A stretch of 64,000 nt of DNA. It comes from Prosopocoilus inquinatus. Its lineage: Eukaryota > Arthropoda > Insecta > Coleoptera > Lucanidae. Positions 1-11,691 of this stretch are shown one piece after another. The stretch is from contig CM069877.1 in the NCBI GenBank assembly GCA_036172665.1, forward strand, positions 12,916,501-12,980,500, given 5' to 3'. How positions within the stretch are numbered: the first letter of the stretch is position 1; each line of letters opens with the position of its first letter. Below the pieces are notes generated by a model. The model was not told the DNA's origin, ran no database searches, and worked only from the letters and a program-made list of their open reading frames with translations. Position numbers and translations under genes: made by a program.

Positions 1-85
1 GTCTAGATACTTACATTGCACAAAGTCGAGCTGTTTAACAATGTTCTCTTAAGCGAACCTACAAACATTAAAATTTTGTTTTAAT

Positions 86-500
86 TAGATGCATACATGT
101 ATGTACCGGGTGCATTCAAAAATTTTAATTTCCCGCGCAAATCGAACTATAAATAACCTTTTCTAGATATTATTTCATTGTTTGCAGGTGGTTTACAGGG
201 TTTAATGTTTCATAGTATGTAATGAATAGCTAAATAGTAAACTTTTAAGTTTAAGTTAAAGCTTTATAGCTTAGTATCTGAACAAAATGAATAACTTCTT
301 GAAATTAACATTACAAAATAATTGTCTAGCGATAATCCGTACAAAATGTATTAATGTATTTGGTGTCATTTTGAACCATTTTTTATGTCTTATGTAAATG
401 TAGGAAACCAGGCAATGCACCCAATGCACCGGGTGCATTGTGGATGCATTCAGTGATTCCACCGGTGCAAACGAATGCACCGGGTGGGATCCCATCTCTA
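86..500. mobile_element. hAT-type MITE (TAGAGATGGG family), copy 1
   Basis: Non-coding element rich in the motif CACCGGGTGCATT. The right end is CCCATCTCTA; the left end is decayed to TAGATG by an internal deletion. The octamer GTTTTAAT occurs at 78-85 and again at 501-508, a perfect 8-bp target duplication. An 8-bp duplication with TAGAGATGGG-like inverted ends fits the hAT superfamily. It has no transposase, so it is non-autonomous. Related copies are at 37802, 43412 and 44352, with a degenerate one near 21430. Confidence 0.8.
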
Positions 501-508
501 GTTTTAAT

Positions 509-846
509 ACATTTTAATATCAGAATAAACATTAACTGATTGTTTGCCGTTGATTAAAAATTTAAAACAATGAGAGCTATGTTAACTACCAACCTTAATA
601 TTAGAAAAATTACTACTGCATATGTACTCAAATCTTTGTTCTTTTTTACTTATTTATGTCAATTTTAATTTTTCGTAAAAGTCGCACAATACTATAAAAT
701 TCACCAGTTTTGAGACAGGTCGCAAATCATGTCAAAAATTCGCAACCACTTGAAGAAATCACCAGATCTGGTGACAGAATCACCGAGTTGGCGACACTGT
801 GTGAGTCGCGTAACGTAATTGACAGCAGAAATTAAATATCCCTAGA
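509..846. other. Orc1 upstream intergenic sequence
   Basis: AT-rich sequence between the MITE and the Orc1 promoter region. No open frame, RNA gene or repeat is recognisable apart from the E2F palindrome at its right edge. Confidence 0.4.
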
Positions 847-858
847 TTTGGCGCCAAA
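847..858 (+). promoter_or_regulatory. Palindromic E2F/DP site of the Orc1 promoter
   Basis: The 12-base palindrome TTTGGCGCCAAA lies 54 bases upstream of the Orc1 start codon. It contains the E2F core TTTGGCGC on both strands. Orc1 is a known E2F target in flies and mammals, so the site probably drives G1/S transcription. That regulatory role is inferred from position and motif. Confidence 0.7.
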
Positions 859-911
859 CTGCGAGCGAGTCCGTTTTGGTTAGCAAATTTCCTTGCACCC
901 AAAAAAAGAAA

Positions 912-3900
912 ATGAACGCCACGTTAAACAACAACAAATTCAGGTGGATAGGGGGCGAAATCGAATGTTGCGATCCACAACTGAAGAAACGCAGCCGCAC
1001 TTTCTACAGGTAACCATCCAAGTACGACTATTAATCGAGTGATCACCTGCATTTACAACTTTGCAGAAGCTGCACGTTTAATAACAGGAGGTACGACGTC
1101 GGTGATTACGCAATCGTGGAAAGAGGCAGCAGAAAGACGCAGAGGAAAGTGTGCAAGATCTTGTGCATGTTTGAATCAAGCGAAACGGGCTGCAGGACTA
1201 ATCGCTTTTGTGGCTCGGTTCGTTGGTATACTTGGATAAGGAATTTGAACGTTGCTGGCTATGGACCAGAGCATAGTTTTGATGACGCAAATGAGGTAGT
1301 TTTATCAATTTTGAAATTTTAGAACTATTTTTTAAATAGGAGTTTAACTTTAAACCCTTTTTTATTCCTATGAAAAAATGCAAAGCTTAAACTGTGATTT
1401 CGCCTTGATGAATTTTATTTTATGTATAAACAGATTTAGAACAATTAAAATAGCGACATCTTACTATCGCTTTTTGACCTAACATTGCAGTAGGATAGAC
1501 AAATTGAAGCGGGATTTGCTCCTAATGAGTCCCCCATGCAAGGCGGCCATGCTTGCTGTCAAAGCATAATGAAAGATTTTAGAAAAATTTTGTGCAAATC
1601 GTTTTTGATTGCAGTGAGAACCTCGAGCAGCCTCTGGACAGCTGTTTCAGCCCTGCTTGGGGCTTCTTCAGCAGAAACGTAGCTCGACATTCCCACTGCA
1701 GACCAAAAAAAAAAATTGGGCAAGTCGTTTTTGGTCTGCAGTGGGAATGTCGAGCTACGTTTCTGCTGAAGAAGCCCCAAGCAGGGCTGAAACAGCTGTC
1801 CAGAGGCTGCTCGAGGTTCTCACTGCAATCAAAAACGATTTGCACAAAATTTTTCTAAAACAGATTTAGGATGTTTATGGTGTTGCTGTGGTTACACAGT
1901 ATGAGGACCACTAAATAGTCTGTAGCCATGGCAATGCTTTAAGTAACTATTTCATACAATTATTATTGAATAGAGATGAAACGGCGACATCCTAAGGTCG
2001 CTTTTTGACCTGACATTATTATAAATTCTCACAGGTTGTAGAAGATCTAACAAGGGTGGGCCTGATCAATCTCGAACAGTTAAGTGAAAAATGCTACGTG
2101 TTTTTCGCATTGCCAGACGATTCCGAATGCCTGCGTTCGAAATTCGGGGACCTGTACTTTCCCTGCCGTTTCAAAACAACCGACACAGGCCTGGAACCGG
2201 TCATTTCCGAATCCATGAGCCCCACTCTGTTGGAAGCAATCGAACGCAGACTTTTAACTCCACACAGGAAGAAAACCAACTCGGATTGTAAATTGACTGA
2301 AGAGACCATCGTGATACTAGGAGAAGATAGCTTAGACCCCATGGTAACACCTGTTCGAGCAAGCGAGGCATCGTTGAGTGCGAAGCTGCGCGATGAAAAG
2401 AAATTGCGTTCGACATCGCGGAGGAAGGTTTCCTTTAAGCGAAATTTAAACGAGTCATTCGGGCAGCATTCGCAAGAGAGCAGTCCCTTGTTAAACTATT
2501 CGATAATCGACCATTCGGGCTCGGGTGAAGATGAAGCGATTAAGTTGAAATTAAGAGTTTCAAGCAAGCAAACCCCCGGCACAAGCAAAAGCGTGAAGAA
2601 GCACAAAGACCTAAATCAACTTGATGGTGATGGCGGAAGTGAAAGTGAAAGTGATGAGTTTCAATCAAGAAAATCAAGTTCGACTTGTGCAACGCCTTCG
2701 ACGAGGAAGTCCACCCGAGTCGTAAAGCGAGTGTCATACGCTGATTTTGTTTCCCCAGTAAAAAAGACGCCGTCGAAAAGGGGGAGAAGCATCAGCATAA
2801 ACAGCGAGTCCTCAACTTCTTCTTACAATTACAACACGACCAAAAATTCACCGAGAAAGCTTGCAAGGAAATCTGAAGACTGTAAAGAAGACGATAGCAG
2901 AAAACAAAAACTGGGTGGTTCCCCCCTGAAACGAGGCAGAACCTTAAGTACAAGCAATGAATCATTAAATGACATAAAAAAATATGATTACATGACTAAG
3001 TGCGTTGTTAAACTGCATAAGAGTGACAGTCCAATAAAAAATGGCACTTGCAGTAAAACTTCCCCGAAGAAAGTGCGAAGGGAAACCCCCTTAAAAACGA
3101 AATGCTCCTCCCCCCAACAATTAACCGATGCAGTTTTATCCGACCTCCTCCTGAAAACCACCGCCTGCAAAGTTGAGCTCTTGAATCTACATCTAACCCC
3201 CACGAAGCCATCCAGCGCAATAAAAAATGCAAAGACGCCGAGGACCAAAATGAAGTTGTTAAGGGAAGGGCTGATTACTCCGTCCTTGCAGGCACGCTCG
3301 ACTCCAATTAAGGCGAACGCGACTCCTTTGAACAAAGCCAGATCTCAGCTGCACGTTTCTTACGTGCCGAACGCTTTGCCCTGTCGAGAAACGGAATTCA
3401 GCGACGTTTTTAATTTCGTTGAGGGAAAGTTGCTGGATAAATGCGGGGGGTGAGATCCGTTTCAGGTACTTTCGGTGTTGGTAACGTAGATAACGCTGCT
3501 TTATTTTTAGTTGCATGTACGTTTCTGGTGTGCCGGGTACGGGGAAGACGGCCACAGTTACCGAAGTCATTAAACAGTTGCAAGCCCTGGCGAAAACAAA
3601 CGAGATTCCTGGTTTTAGATATGTGAATTTAAATGGGATGAAGTTAACCGAGCCTAGGCAGTCGTACGTTGAGGTATGTTTACTTGTACAGAGATCAAAT
3701 TGTAATAATTTTGGAGTGTCATGGTTTTAAGTTGGCAACTTTCAAATTTGAGGTTAGATAGGCTTTGTTTTGGAGAATGCCAATGGACCTTTTTCATTAT
3801 TACATGTCGAAGTGCTTGTGTGCGTACGTTTTATGTTGCGGTTATTTTCATGATGTAAAGTTGGCTACCATGCGATCCCTTTTGTGTTAATAGTTTAATT

Positions 3901-6900
3901 ATTAACGGCCAATTGCATAATCAGACTTTAACGGTCATTTTCATAATCAGACTTTAAGGAAGCTTTAATTTAAAGTCACTTTAAGTATAGGGAAACAAAT
4001 GTATACTTAAAGTGACTTTAAATTAAAGCTTCCAGGCACTCTAAAAGATACCAAGTATGGCGTCATCTGGTGGTCAAATTACGAGCGAACATAAACATAA
4101 TTCGAGAAAAGATTTTAATTATTTTTTAAGTTGATTTTGAATTCCTGAAAAATTTCAATGTGGGCTAGGCAACACACGTTACACTTGCGTATAAAATGTT
4201 GTCTCACAGAGGATAAGTGACTGTGAAAACAGGTTTACCAGATTAGGTAGGAAATTCCGCCATTTCGGCTAAATTTGTCGTTGAAAAATATTACATGGCG
4301 TCTGACGCCTCATTTGGGCTACTTTCGTTGTTGTCTTCACATAACGACACTCAACAAAATTCTACATCTGATACAAGGTGTTTGGAAATTACTAGTACAA
4401 AAAAAAAACGATGGCATTTGGAAGTGCTAAGAAATCCAAGAAGTCCATTTTTTTTGTTTTGTTCCAAAAAAAAAACAAGAAACAAGAAAAGCGGCATTCA
4501 TTTCGATAATAATAACAATTTACCGAGTTTTGATTGTTGTGACAGTTTGTTACCTTAACTCAGTGGCACAACAATAATTTTGGACAAATTTTTAATAATT
4601 TTTATCTCGAAAATTAAAGGATCTTTATTAGATTTTTTTTTGGCAATGACTTCAAGTCAACACCAATCACCAACTACCAATTTTTTTTGTGCTAGCAATT
4701 TCCAAACACCCGGTCCACAAACCAAAGTACACCACCGACCATTTTAAGTCACCCAGTCGATGCAAGGACAAAATATACAACGTGGTAAGTAATGACTGTT
4801 TATGTCTCTACTTTAATTTATACATATAAAATAGCGACATCTTACTATCGCTTTTTGACCTAACATTGCAGTAGGATAGACAAATTGAAGCGGGATTTGC
4901 TCCTAATGAGTCCCCCATGCAAGGCGGCCATGCTTGCTGTCAAAGCATAATGAAAGATTTTAGAAAAATTTTGTGCAAATCGTTTTTGATTGCAGTGAGA
5001 ACCTCGAGCAGCCTCTGGACAGCTGTTTCAGCCCTGCTTGGGGCTTCACTGCAATCAAAAACGATTTGCACAAAATTTTTCTAAAATCTTTCATTATGCT
5101 TTGACAGCAAGCATGGCCGCCTTGCATGGGGGACTCATTAGGAGCAAATCCCGCTTCAATTTGTCTATCCTACTGCAATGTTAGGTCAAAAAGCGATAGT
5201 AAGATGTCGCTATTTTATATGTTCATCATTCTTATATCGCATTTGCGAATAAATTGGGCAAGTCGTTTTTGGTCTGCAGTGGGAATGTCGAGCTACGTTT
5301 CTGCTGAAGAAGCCCCAAGCAGGGCTGAAACAGCTGTCCAGAGGCTGCTCGAGGTTCTCACTGCAATCAAAAACGATTTGCACAAAATTTTTTTAATTTA
5401 TACATATAAAATAGCGACATCTTACTATCGCTTTCTGACCTAACATTGCAGTAGTGTTACCACCAAAAGATTTAAAAGCTAATACTCCTGGATTCCAACA
5501 TCGTAATACTGGTAACAGATAGCGTTGTCTTTGGACAACTGGTTGCCACGGCTGAACTTGGTGGAGAATGGGCGGGGTAACTAAATATAAACAAATAGGG
5601 CGCCAGGGAATTACCTTCCCAATTGTCAAACACACTTTGATGCTTTCCCAAGGCCTCAATGTGCGCGCTTGAAGTATTCTCAATTTTCTCCAGGAGATTT
5701 TTCCTCTCTTGATGCGTTCAAAGTAGGAGATTAACATAAGCAAAACACGTTCAGTGATACGGTGTTTATTAACACACACATACACTAGTTGAACAAAATT
5801 TAACAATGTTTAAACTGTAACCTATCAAAACTTTAAATGATAGCCATAATACGCGGGATGGACAGATCTGACCTCACAATCGGTGCTCCAAAGACACCAC
5901 GAAATTTACGTAGACGTTACTTAAATATTAAACTAAGTTACGAACTATTAAATACGTAAGTTGCTTTCGTGTTCGGTAAAATAGTCGGCATGCAATTCGA
6001 ATCAAAATAATAATGGTATACGTCACTCTTTGTCGCTCAGCTGAGCTCCAGTTCCTGCGAGAAGCGTAAGATGTCACTAGTTGGTAGGCGCCGCTTCGTT
6101 CCAAGACGATTTTCAATCAGCAATGCTGCCAACGGCGGTCCAACTCCAGATGTCTGTCTCGCTCTAATGTCGCAACGGAGTCCAGCGATTCAAACACAGG
6201 TGCGTTTCGTATTCGAAATGTTCACATACCCATTCGGGAACTGATACCAACGCTCAGTACTAATACTAATGCAATCAGTAACAATAACCAACAACAAACA
6301 AACGACTCTGCTACTTAGCAAACTCGTTGGACGTGAACGTATAAACGTTCCACAAGACTCGGGAGAGATATTTGCTTCCGGAAAATCCGTAGAAAAGTGG
6401 TTTTGTTTAAACAAACACAAACCGTCGATAGCACTGAATATGCGTCTGCCCTCGCCCGAGTCAGAAGAAGGAATGCCCGTAATACACAATGGCCGCTGAA
6501 GAAGATGATTTCCGTTTTATAGACTACACAAAATGGCCAAACCAATGGGAAAATTATGACGTCAGAAGACGGAGATTAAACACCAATAAGAAATTATTAA
6601 TTTGAAAGAATCGCTTCCTGCCGCGAATGTTACAGCGTTGCCAGATGACACAACGCCGAGCGTTGCCGGTAGGCGTCCAGTAGCAACGTTGCCAGTTCTT
6701 AGCCGAATCGGAAATAAATGCGTAATAACAAAATCGACTGTAACAGTAGGATAGACAAATTGGAGCGGGATTTGCTCCTAATGAGTCCCCCATGCAAGGC
6801 GGCCATGCTTGCTGTCAAAGCAAAATGAAAGCCCAAGCAGGGCTGAAACAGCTGTCCAGAGGCTGCTCGAGGTTCTCACTGCAATCAAAAACGATTTGCA

Positions 6901-9900
6901 CAAAAAAAAAAATTTAATTTATACGTTTTACATGACGAGAATAGTATCGTTTTCTTTTGTTTTTTTTTCTTCATTTCTTTTCCATTTTCTTTTTTTTTTT
7001 TTCTTAAGAAACTAATGTTTTGCGTTTTATTTGCAGTTCGTTTATTTTATTTCGTCCTTTTGTTGGTAAAAACTTGGGTGTTGGTAAAAATAATCGTGGT
7101 CCTTTTATCTAAATAACTTCGGTTTTATTTCATTATACATACGTACAAAACAGATCACATGTTCCGTCAACCGTCTGCTTATTCTTAGTGTTGCCAACTG
7201 TGTCTCTTGAAGGCGCGAGATCACCAGGCGCAGCGGGAGATTTAAAATAACTCTCTACACCTTGAGGGGCCGTTTTCATAATCAGACTTTAAAAGGCGTT
7301 TACGGAAATTCCAATCCGATCATTATTTTTCTCACTCTTCCACGCACGACATCTATGCGGTTCCTCACTCTTTTCTACTCGGGTTAATCGGATTGAACTT
7401 TCCGTAAACGCCCAAAGTTACTTTAACCTAAAAAATACATTTGTTTCCCTATACTTAAAGTGACTTTAAATTAGAGCTTCCTTAAAGTCTGATTATGAAA
7501 ATGGCCGTAAGTATCAGAATCAAGTTAATTCCGTCTAGAACGCAGTGAACTTGCCGAGTTACAAAATAAAATATGATACTAATTTTAGGTTATGTTAAAT
7601 TTCAGTTAGATATTCGTAACCTTGGGAGAAATAAGTCACTGGATTTGAACAATTGTGGACGTGAGTTAATTTGCTCTGCGCATGTCGTTCCACGATTTCT
7701 TGAATAACGAAAAGGATCTATTGCAGGGTTGCCAGATTTGGCGAAATTTCCCCACTAGGCCTATATTTTAGATATACTTGGCGTTTAAAAATTTTATTTG
7801 GCGCCTGGCGACTGATTTGGGCTACTTTTGTTGTCTTAACGTAACGACAAAGAAAATATATACCATGCGATCAATAATGATAGACCACATAGAGTTTCCT
7901 GTTGGTGATTTTTTTTTTGAAAATTTAAAAACAAGCTTTCATTTGTTTCTGGTTGCATTCTGTTGTTTTTATTTTATTTGTTTCTGTTTCTTTTGTTTCC
8001 TGTTGGTGATTTTTTTTTTTGAAAATTTAAAAACAAGCTTTCATTTGTTTCTCGCTGCATTCCATTGTTTTATTTTATTTGTGTCTTTTGTTTCCTGTTG
8101 GTGATTTTTTTTTTTTGAAAATCTAGAATCAAGCTTTCATTTGTTTCTCGTTGCATTCCATTGTTTTATTTTATTTGTTTCTTTTTCTTTTGTTTCCTGA
8201 TGGTGATTTTTTTTTGAAAATTTAGAATCAAGCTTTCATTCGTTTCTGGTTGCATTCTGTTGTTTTTATTTTATTTGTTTCTGTTTCTTTTGTTTCCTGT
8301 TGGTGATTTTTTTTTTGAAAATTTAAAAACAAGCTTTCATTTGTTTCTCGCTGCATTCCATTGTTTTATTTTATTTGTGTCTTTTGTTTCCTGTTGGTGA
8401 TTTTTTTTTTTTGAAAATCTAGAATCAAGCTTTCATTTGTTTCTCGTTGCATTCCATTGTTTTATTTTATTTGTTTCTTTTTCTTTTGTTTCCTGTTGGT
8501 GATTTTTTTTTGAAAATTTAAAAACAAGCTTTCATTTGTTTCTCGTTGCATTCCATTGTTTTATTTTATTTGTTTCTTTTTCTTTTGTTTCCTGTTGGTG
8601 ATTTTTTTTTGAAAATTTAGAATCAAGCTTTCATTTGTTTCTCGTTGCATTCCATTGTTTTATTTTATTTGTTTCTTTTTCTTTTGTTTCCTGATGGTGA
8701 TTTTTTTTTTTGAAAATTTATAATCAAGCTTTCATTCGTTTCTGGTTGCATTCTGTTGTTTTTATTTTATTTGTTTCTGTTTCTTTTGTTTCCTTGTTGG
8801 TGATTTTTTTTTGAAAATTTAAAAACAAGCTTTCATTTGTTTCTCGCTGCATTCCATTGTTTTATTTTATTTGTGTCTTTTGTTTCCTGTTGGTGATTTT
8901 TTTTTTGAAAATTTAGAGTCAAGCTTTCATTTGTTTCTCGTTGCATTCCATTGTTTTATTTTATTTGTTTCTTTTTCTTTTGTTTTCTGTTGGTGATTTT
9001 TTTTTTTAATTTAGAATCAAGCTTTCATTTGTTTCTCGTTGCATTCCATTGTTTTATTTGTTTCTTTTTCTTTTGTTTCCTGTTGGTGATTTTTTTTTGA
9101 AAATTTAAAAACAAGTTTTCATTTGTTTCTCGTTGCATTCCATTGTTTTATTTCATTTATTTCTTTTCCTGGCATTAATTTTTGTTGACGCTTTTATAAC
9201 CGTCGATATTCTTTTGTTTTCCGTTCATCTTTTTTTTTCGTACTTCGTGTTTTTGTTCGATTCTTATAACTGAAATAATTTTGTATGGTATTTATGATCG
9301 ACACCTTCATGCGGATTATTATTTTGTTTTTTTTATTATTTTTCTGTTGGCGACGAAATTATCTCGTACTCCACCAGAGAGAGTATCCGTCGATATTCTT
9401 TCTTTTGTTTCGTGGGCCCTCCTTATAGCGACAGTTTTTGTTTCGGTTCTGTTTAATTATTAAAGTTTATTTTCTAATTTCGAACGTGACCTAAGCGTAT
9501 CTAATTAAAAATCAAATTAAAAGACGAAGCTGACCACCCTGTAAATATATTTTTCTAACAGTGACAACCCACAATTAAAAAAATCTTTAAAAAGACGAAT
9601 TAATAACAAGTTAAGAATTAAAAAAAAAAAAATGTTTATCACACAGAGTAATCAACACATTCTGGGAAGTACCGCCGTTTTTGACAGTGATTCAAGTTTG
9701 ACGTCGGTCAGTGTCGCCATCTGTGATGCAAATGTCACACTTTACTACTTGACTTACAAATTTATTTGATCCGGTATTAAAAAAAGAAAATTTATCTATC
9801 TAAATAAATAAAATAATATAATTTTCTTGAATGACAGTCATGTATGTTTTCTTTTCTTGTTGTTGACTTAAACACACATGAGTTAGTCAAGCAATTATAT

Positions 9901-11107
9901 TATTTTTTTGACATTTTCATGTCAAACATTTATGAACTTTATTAAATATCTAAATAAATATCTATATTTGCAGATTTTAAAGCAGTTAACAGGAAAAACG
10001 GTATCATGGGAACAAGCACAAAATACTCTAGACGTCAAGTTTACCAAGGCCCAGAAAAAAAGCGAACCAATTGTCCTAGTGGTAGACGAGGTAACTTAAT
10101 TACCAAATTTATTTTTGCCAAAATTAATACCGTTTAATTAATTAATTCAGCTCGATATTTTGTGCACGAAACGACAAGATGTGGTATACAACTTGCTCGA
10201 TTGGCCGAGCAGAGCGAACATGCCCCTGATTATCATCACGATTGCAAACACCATGGATTTACCTGAACGGTAAAATCATTTTTTTGTGATTTACTCGCCC
10301 CAGACCGAGGCAGTAAAAAATTCTTTTTGATTTTAGTTTACTCATGGGACGAGTGACTAGCCGGTTAGGTTTAACCCGCCTCACATTCCAAGCTTACACA
10401 CACAAACAACTACAGGAAATTGTTACGAGAAGGCTCATGGGGACCAACACGTTTAATCCGGATGCAATACAACTTGTTGCTAGGTAATCCTTAAATTAAT
10501 TAAGGCCTTAACTTTTCTGTGTATTCTCTTTTCAAGGACTTCAGTTTCTTTTTCTTTTTTTTTAATTCATAGTAATTTTTTTTTGTGTCTGTTAGGAAAG
10601 TAGCTTCAGTATCGGGTGATGCGAGAAGGGCCCTCGATATTTGCAGAAGAGCAGCCGAAATAGCAGAGCTTGAAGACAGCGAAGCTTTAGTTTCCATGTC
10701 CCACGTGAACGAAGCACTCAATGCAATGATAACACAGCCGAAGGTCAAAGCGATCAGGCAATGCTCCCGACTTCAGCAACTCATTCTTCAAGCCGTTGTC
10801 TCCGAGGTACCTATTTTTTTTTTTTTTAAGACAAAGTGATGTGTGACTCCGTCCGTGGCTTGCTTTGTTTCAGGTTGAGCGAACTGGTGTGGAAGAAACG
10901 ACTTTCTCAGATGTACTGACTATGCTGGTTTCGATTACAACTTTAGATGGGTTTCAGATGGTCTCGAGTACGGTCGCACTTAGGGCCGTTTCCAGTTTGG
11001 GTGCATGCCGACTGCTCTTGCTGGACCAAAGGACCAGCGACGTCCACCAGAAAATGGTGTTGAATGTGAGTCCAGATGATGTTTACTATGCGCTTAGAGA
11101 AGACTGA
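912..11107 (+). CDS. Orc1: Origin recognition complex subunit 1 (AAA+ ATPase)
   Basis: Largest ORC subunit; it binds and hydrolyses ATP to load MCM helicase at replication origins in the nucleus. Nine exons join in frame: 912-1009, 1067-1295, 2035-3449, 3511-3673, 9974-10090, 10151-10269, 10337-10483, 10596-10806, 10874-11107, giving 910 aa. Exon 2 and the start of exon 3 encode a BAH domain (about residues 35-170). Residues 180-560 are basic and Ser/Thr-rich with many S/T-P sites, as expected for a disordered CDK-regulated linker. The AAA+ core follows: Walker A GVPGTGKT (587-594), Walker B VLVVDELD (669-676), sensor 1 Asn707 in IANTMD, and sensor 2 in SGDARR (769-774). A winged-helix domain ends the protein. 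Length is close to insect and human ORC1. Intron 4 is 6.3 kb and full of transposons; the other introns are short or hold a single element. Confidence 0.97.
1440..1857. mobile_element. Foldback element, copy 1 (Orc1 intron 2)
   Basis: A long inverted repeat whose arms (about 1590-1705 and 1735-1857) are nearly perfect complements around a short A-rich loop. The left side also carries a unique module beginning AATAGCGACATCTTAC. The 12-base direct repeat AAACAGATTTAG at 1428-1439 and 1858-1869 is a plausible target duplication. The arms read as the same ~88-codon open frame on both strands, which is a palindrome artefact. A fragment of the same terminal module lies at 1983-2017, next to the exon 3 acceptor. 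Confidence 0.8.
3907..4034. mobile_element. CATAATCAGACTTTAA-type MITE
   Basis: Short palindromic element in Orc1 intron 4. The end motif CATAATCAGACTTTAA is present twice in tandem on the left, followed by an inverted pair around TAAAGTCACTTTAAG. The family recurs at 7268, 20557, 26147, 28778 and 42993. No coding capacity. Confidence 0.65.
4035..4825. other. Orc1 intron 4, unassigned sequence
   Basis: AT-rich intronic DNA. An 87-codon open frame at 4295-4558 is low-complexity (Ser, Lys and Asn runs) and lacks recognisable features. Its first part is loosely repeated at 7730-7860 (shared GGGCTACTTTCGTTGTTGTC-like text), so it is more likely decayed repeat than gene. Confidence 0.4.
4826..6925. 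mobile_element. Foldback element, copy 2, interrupted by an LTR insertion
   Basis: Second copy of the foldback family. It begins at the module AATAGCGACATCTTAC (4831). A near-perfect palindrome spans about 4831-5215, centred near 5040, and a further arm runs from 5250 to 5454. The element is cut at 5454 by an LTR-type insertion and resumes at 6746, ending near 6905. Arms share over 90% identity by eye with the copies at 1440 and 38651. Confidence 0.7.
5455..6745. mobile_element. Putative solo LTR (1291 bp)
   Basis: The insertion starts TGTTAC and ends GTAACA. It is flanked on both sides by GTAG (5451-5454 and 6746-6749) and splits foldback copy 2 exactly there. TG...CA ends with a 4-bp duplication are typical of Gypsy or BEL/Pao retrotransposons. 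An AATAAA lies close to the right end (about 6711). No gag or pol frame is present and no internal LTR copy was seen, so a solo LTR is the simplest reading. Open frames of up to 137 codons inside it show no recognisable domain. Confidence 0.65.
7268..7506. mobile_element. CATAATCAGACTTTAA-type MITE containing a nested MITE
   Basis: Outer ends are GGCCGTTTTCATAATCAGAC and its complement. A second inverted-repeat element (7295-7412, ends GGCGTTTACGGAAA and TTTCCGTAAACGCC) has inserted into it. A diverged relative of the inner element is near 49057-49188. Confidence 0.75.
7885..9175. repeat. 98-bp T-rich minisatellite in Orc1 intron 4
   Basis: About 13 tandem units of roughly 95-102 bp, each with CCTGTTGGTGA, a T-run, AAGCTTTCATT and GCATTC. 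Three variants can be told apart by GGTTGCATTCTGTTG (A), CGCTGCATTCCATTG plus GTGTCTTTTG (B) and CGTTGCATTCC plus TTTCTTTTTC (C). They recur in the order A-B-C at 7898, 8195 and 8687, so there is a partial higher-order structure. Frames across it are low-complexity Phe/Leu runs and not genes. Confidence 0.9.
9176..9973. other. Remainder of Orc1 intron 4
   Basis: AT-rich sequence with A-runs and no recognisable gene or complete repeat. It ends in the exon 5 acceptor TTTGCAG. Confidence 0.4.
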
Positions 11108-11267
11108 CTTTTTTTAATGTTTTTTTTTTTTCTTAAATTCATGACTACCTTTGTCCAAAAAAGAAAAATGTGATCTTTTTAGTTAAGTTTTACTATGCAC
11201 GTTTTTTTTAACTTGTTAAATGTAAAAATGTAAAATGTAAAAGACTGGTGGGAGAGTATCCTACAAG

Positions 11268-11273
11268 AATAAA
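11268..11273 (+). terminator. Likely Orc1 polyadenylation signal
   Basis: AATAAA 161 bases after the Orc1 stop codon. It is the first canonical hexamer downstream. Confidence 0.5.
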
Positions 11274-11462
11274 ATTTTGGCAAATTTAAACCGATTATTT
11301 CTGAAATCCAGGTCAGTGCACGATAATATAAAGGCTTAAGCTAAGCTCACATGCATTCTGGAAACGAAAAAAATTGCTGCGAATATGCTTTTCATTGATT
11401 GTTTTCTTTTTTATTGAATGAACCAATCGGAAACCGATTTAGCAATAAATATTTTACGTATG

Positions 11463-11691
11463 TGAAAGCGAAAAAAAGTAAACAAACTACAGTTTCCTGT
11501 AATCATTCCTTTAGAAAATGGTAGTGATTAGAGATTACTTCACAGATAACATTTAAAAGCTTTCAAAATTAACATGTCTAAAACTTTGGTTAGATCTGTG
11601 AATTCGTCTTTAATCTATGACATCTTGAGAAAGAATAATTACAGGAAACTGTAGTTTGTCTACTTTCTTTGCTTTCAACTGTTGCTTTAAA
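11463..11691. mobile_element. MITE with TTACAGGAAACTGTAGTTTG ends, copy 1
   Basis: Inverted ends of about 45 bp contain ACTACAGTTTCCTGTAAT and its complement. A second full copy at 12065-12302 shares its interior (TTCACAGATAACATTTAAAA). Half-copies occur near 18031, 30870, 38490 and 45535. Confidence 0.75.

Noticed and set aside
271..495. 74-codon frame containing HPVH motifs, also at 37807 and 43706
   Set aside because: It lies entirely within copies of the TAGAGATGGG MITE and reflects its internal sequence.
1579..1869. Open frames of 70-88 codons on both strands with almost the same protein
   Set aside because: They are the two arms of a palindromic foldback element. The same peptide recurs at 5126, 6809, 18434 and 38604 with every copy.
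2988..3335. 115-codon minus-strand frame within Orc1 exon 3
   Set aside because: Antisense shadow of the strongly supported Orc1 coding exon.
5393..5806. 137-codon minus-strand frame with exon-like text
   Set aside because: It spans the junction between the foldback arm and the LTR-type insertion, so the frame is a composite.
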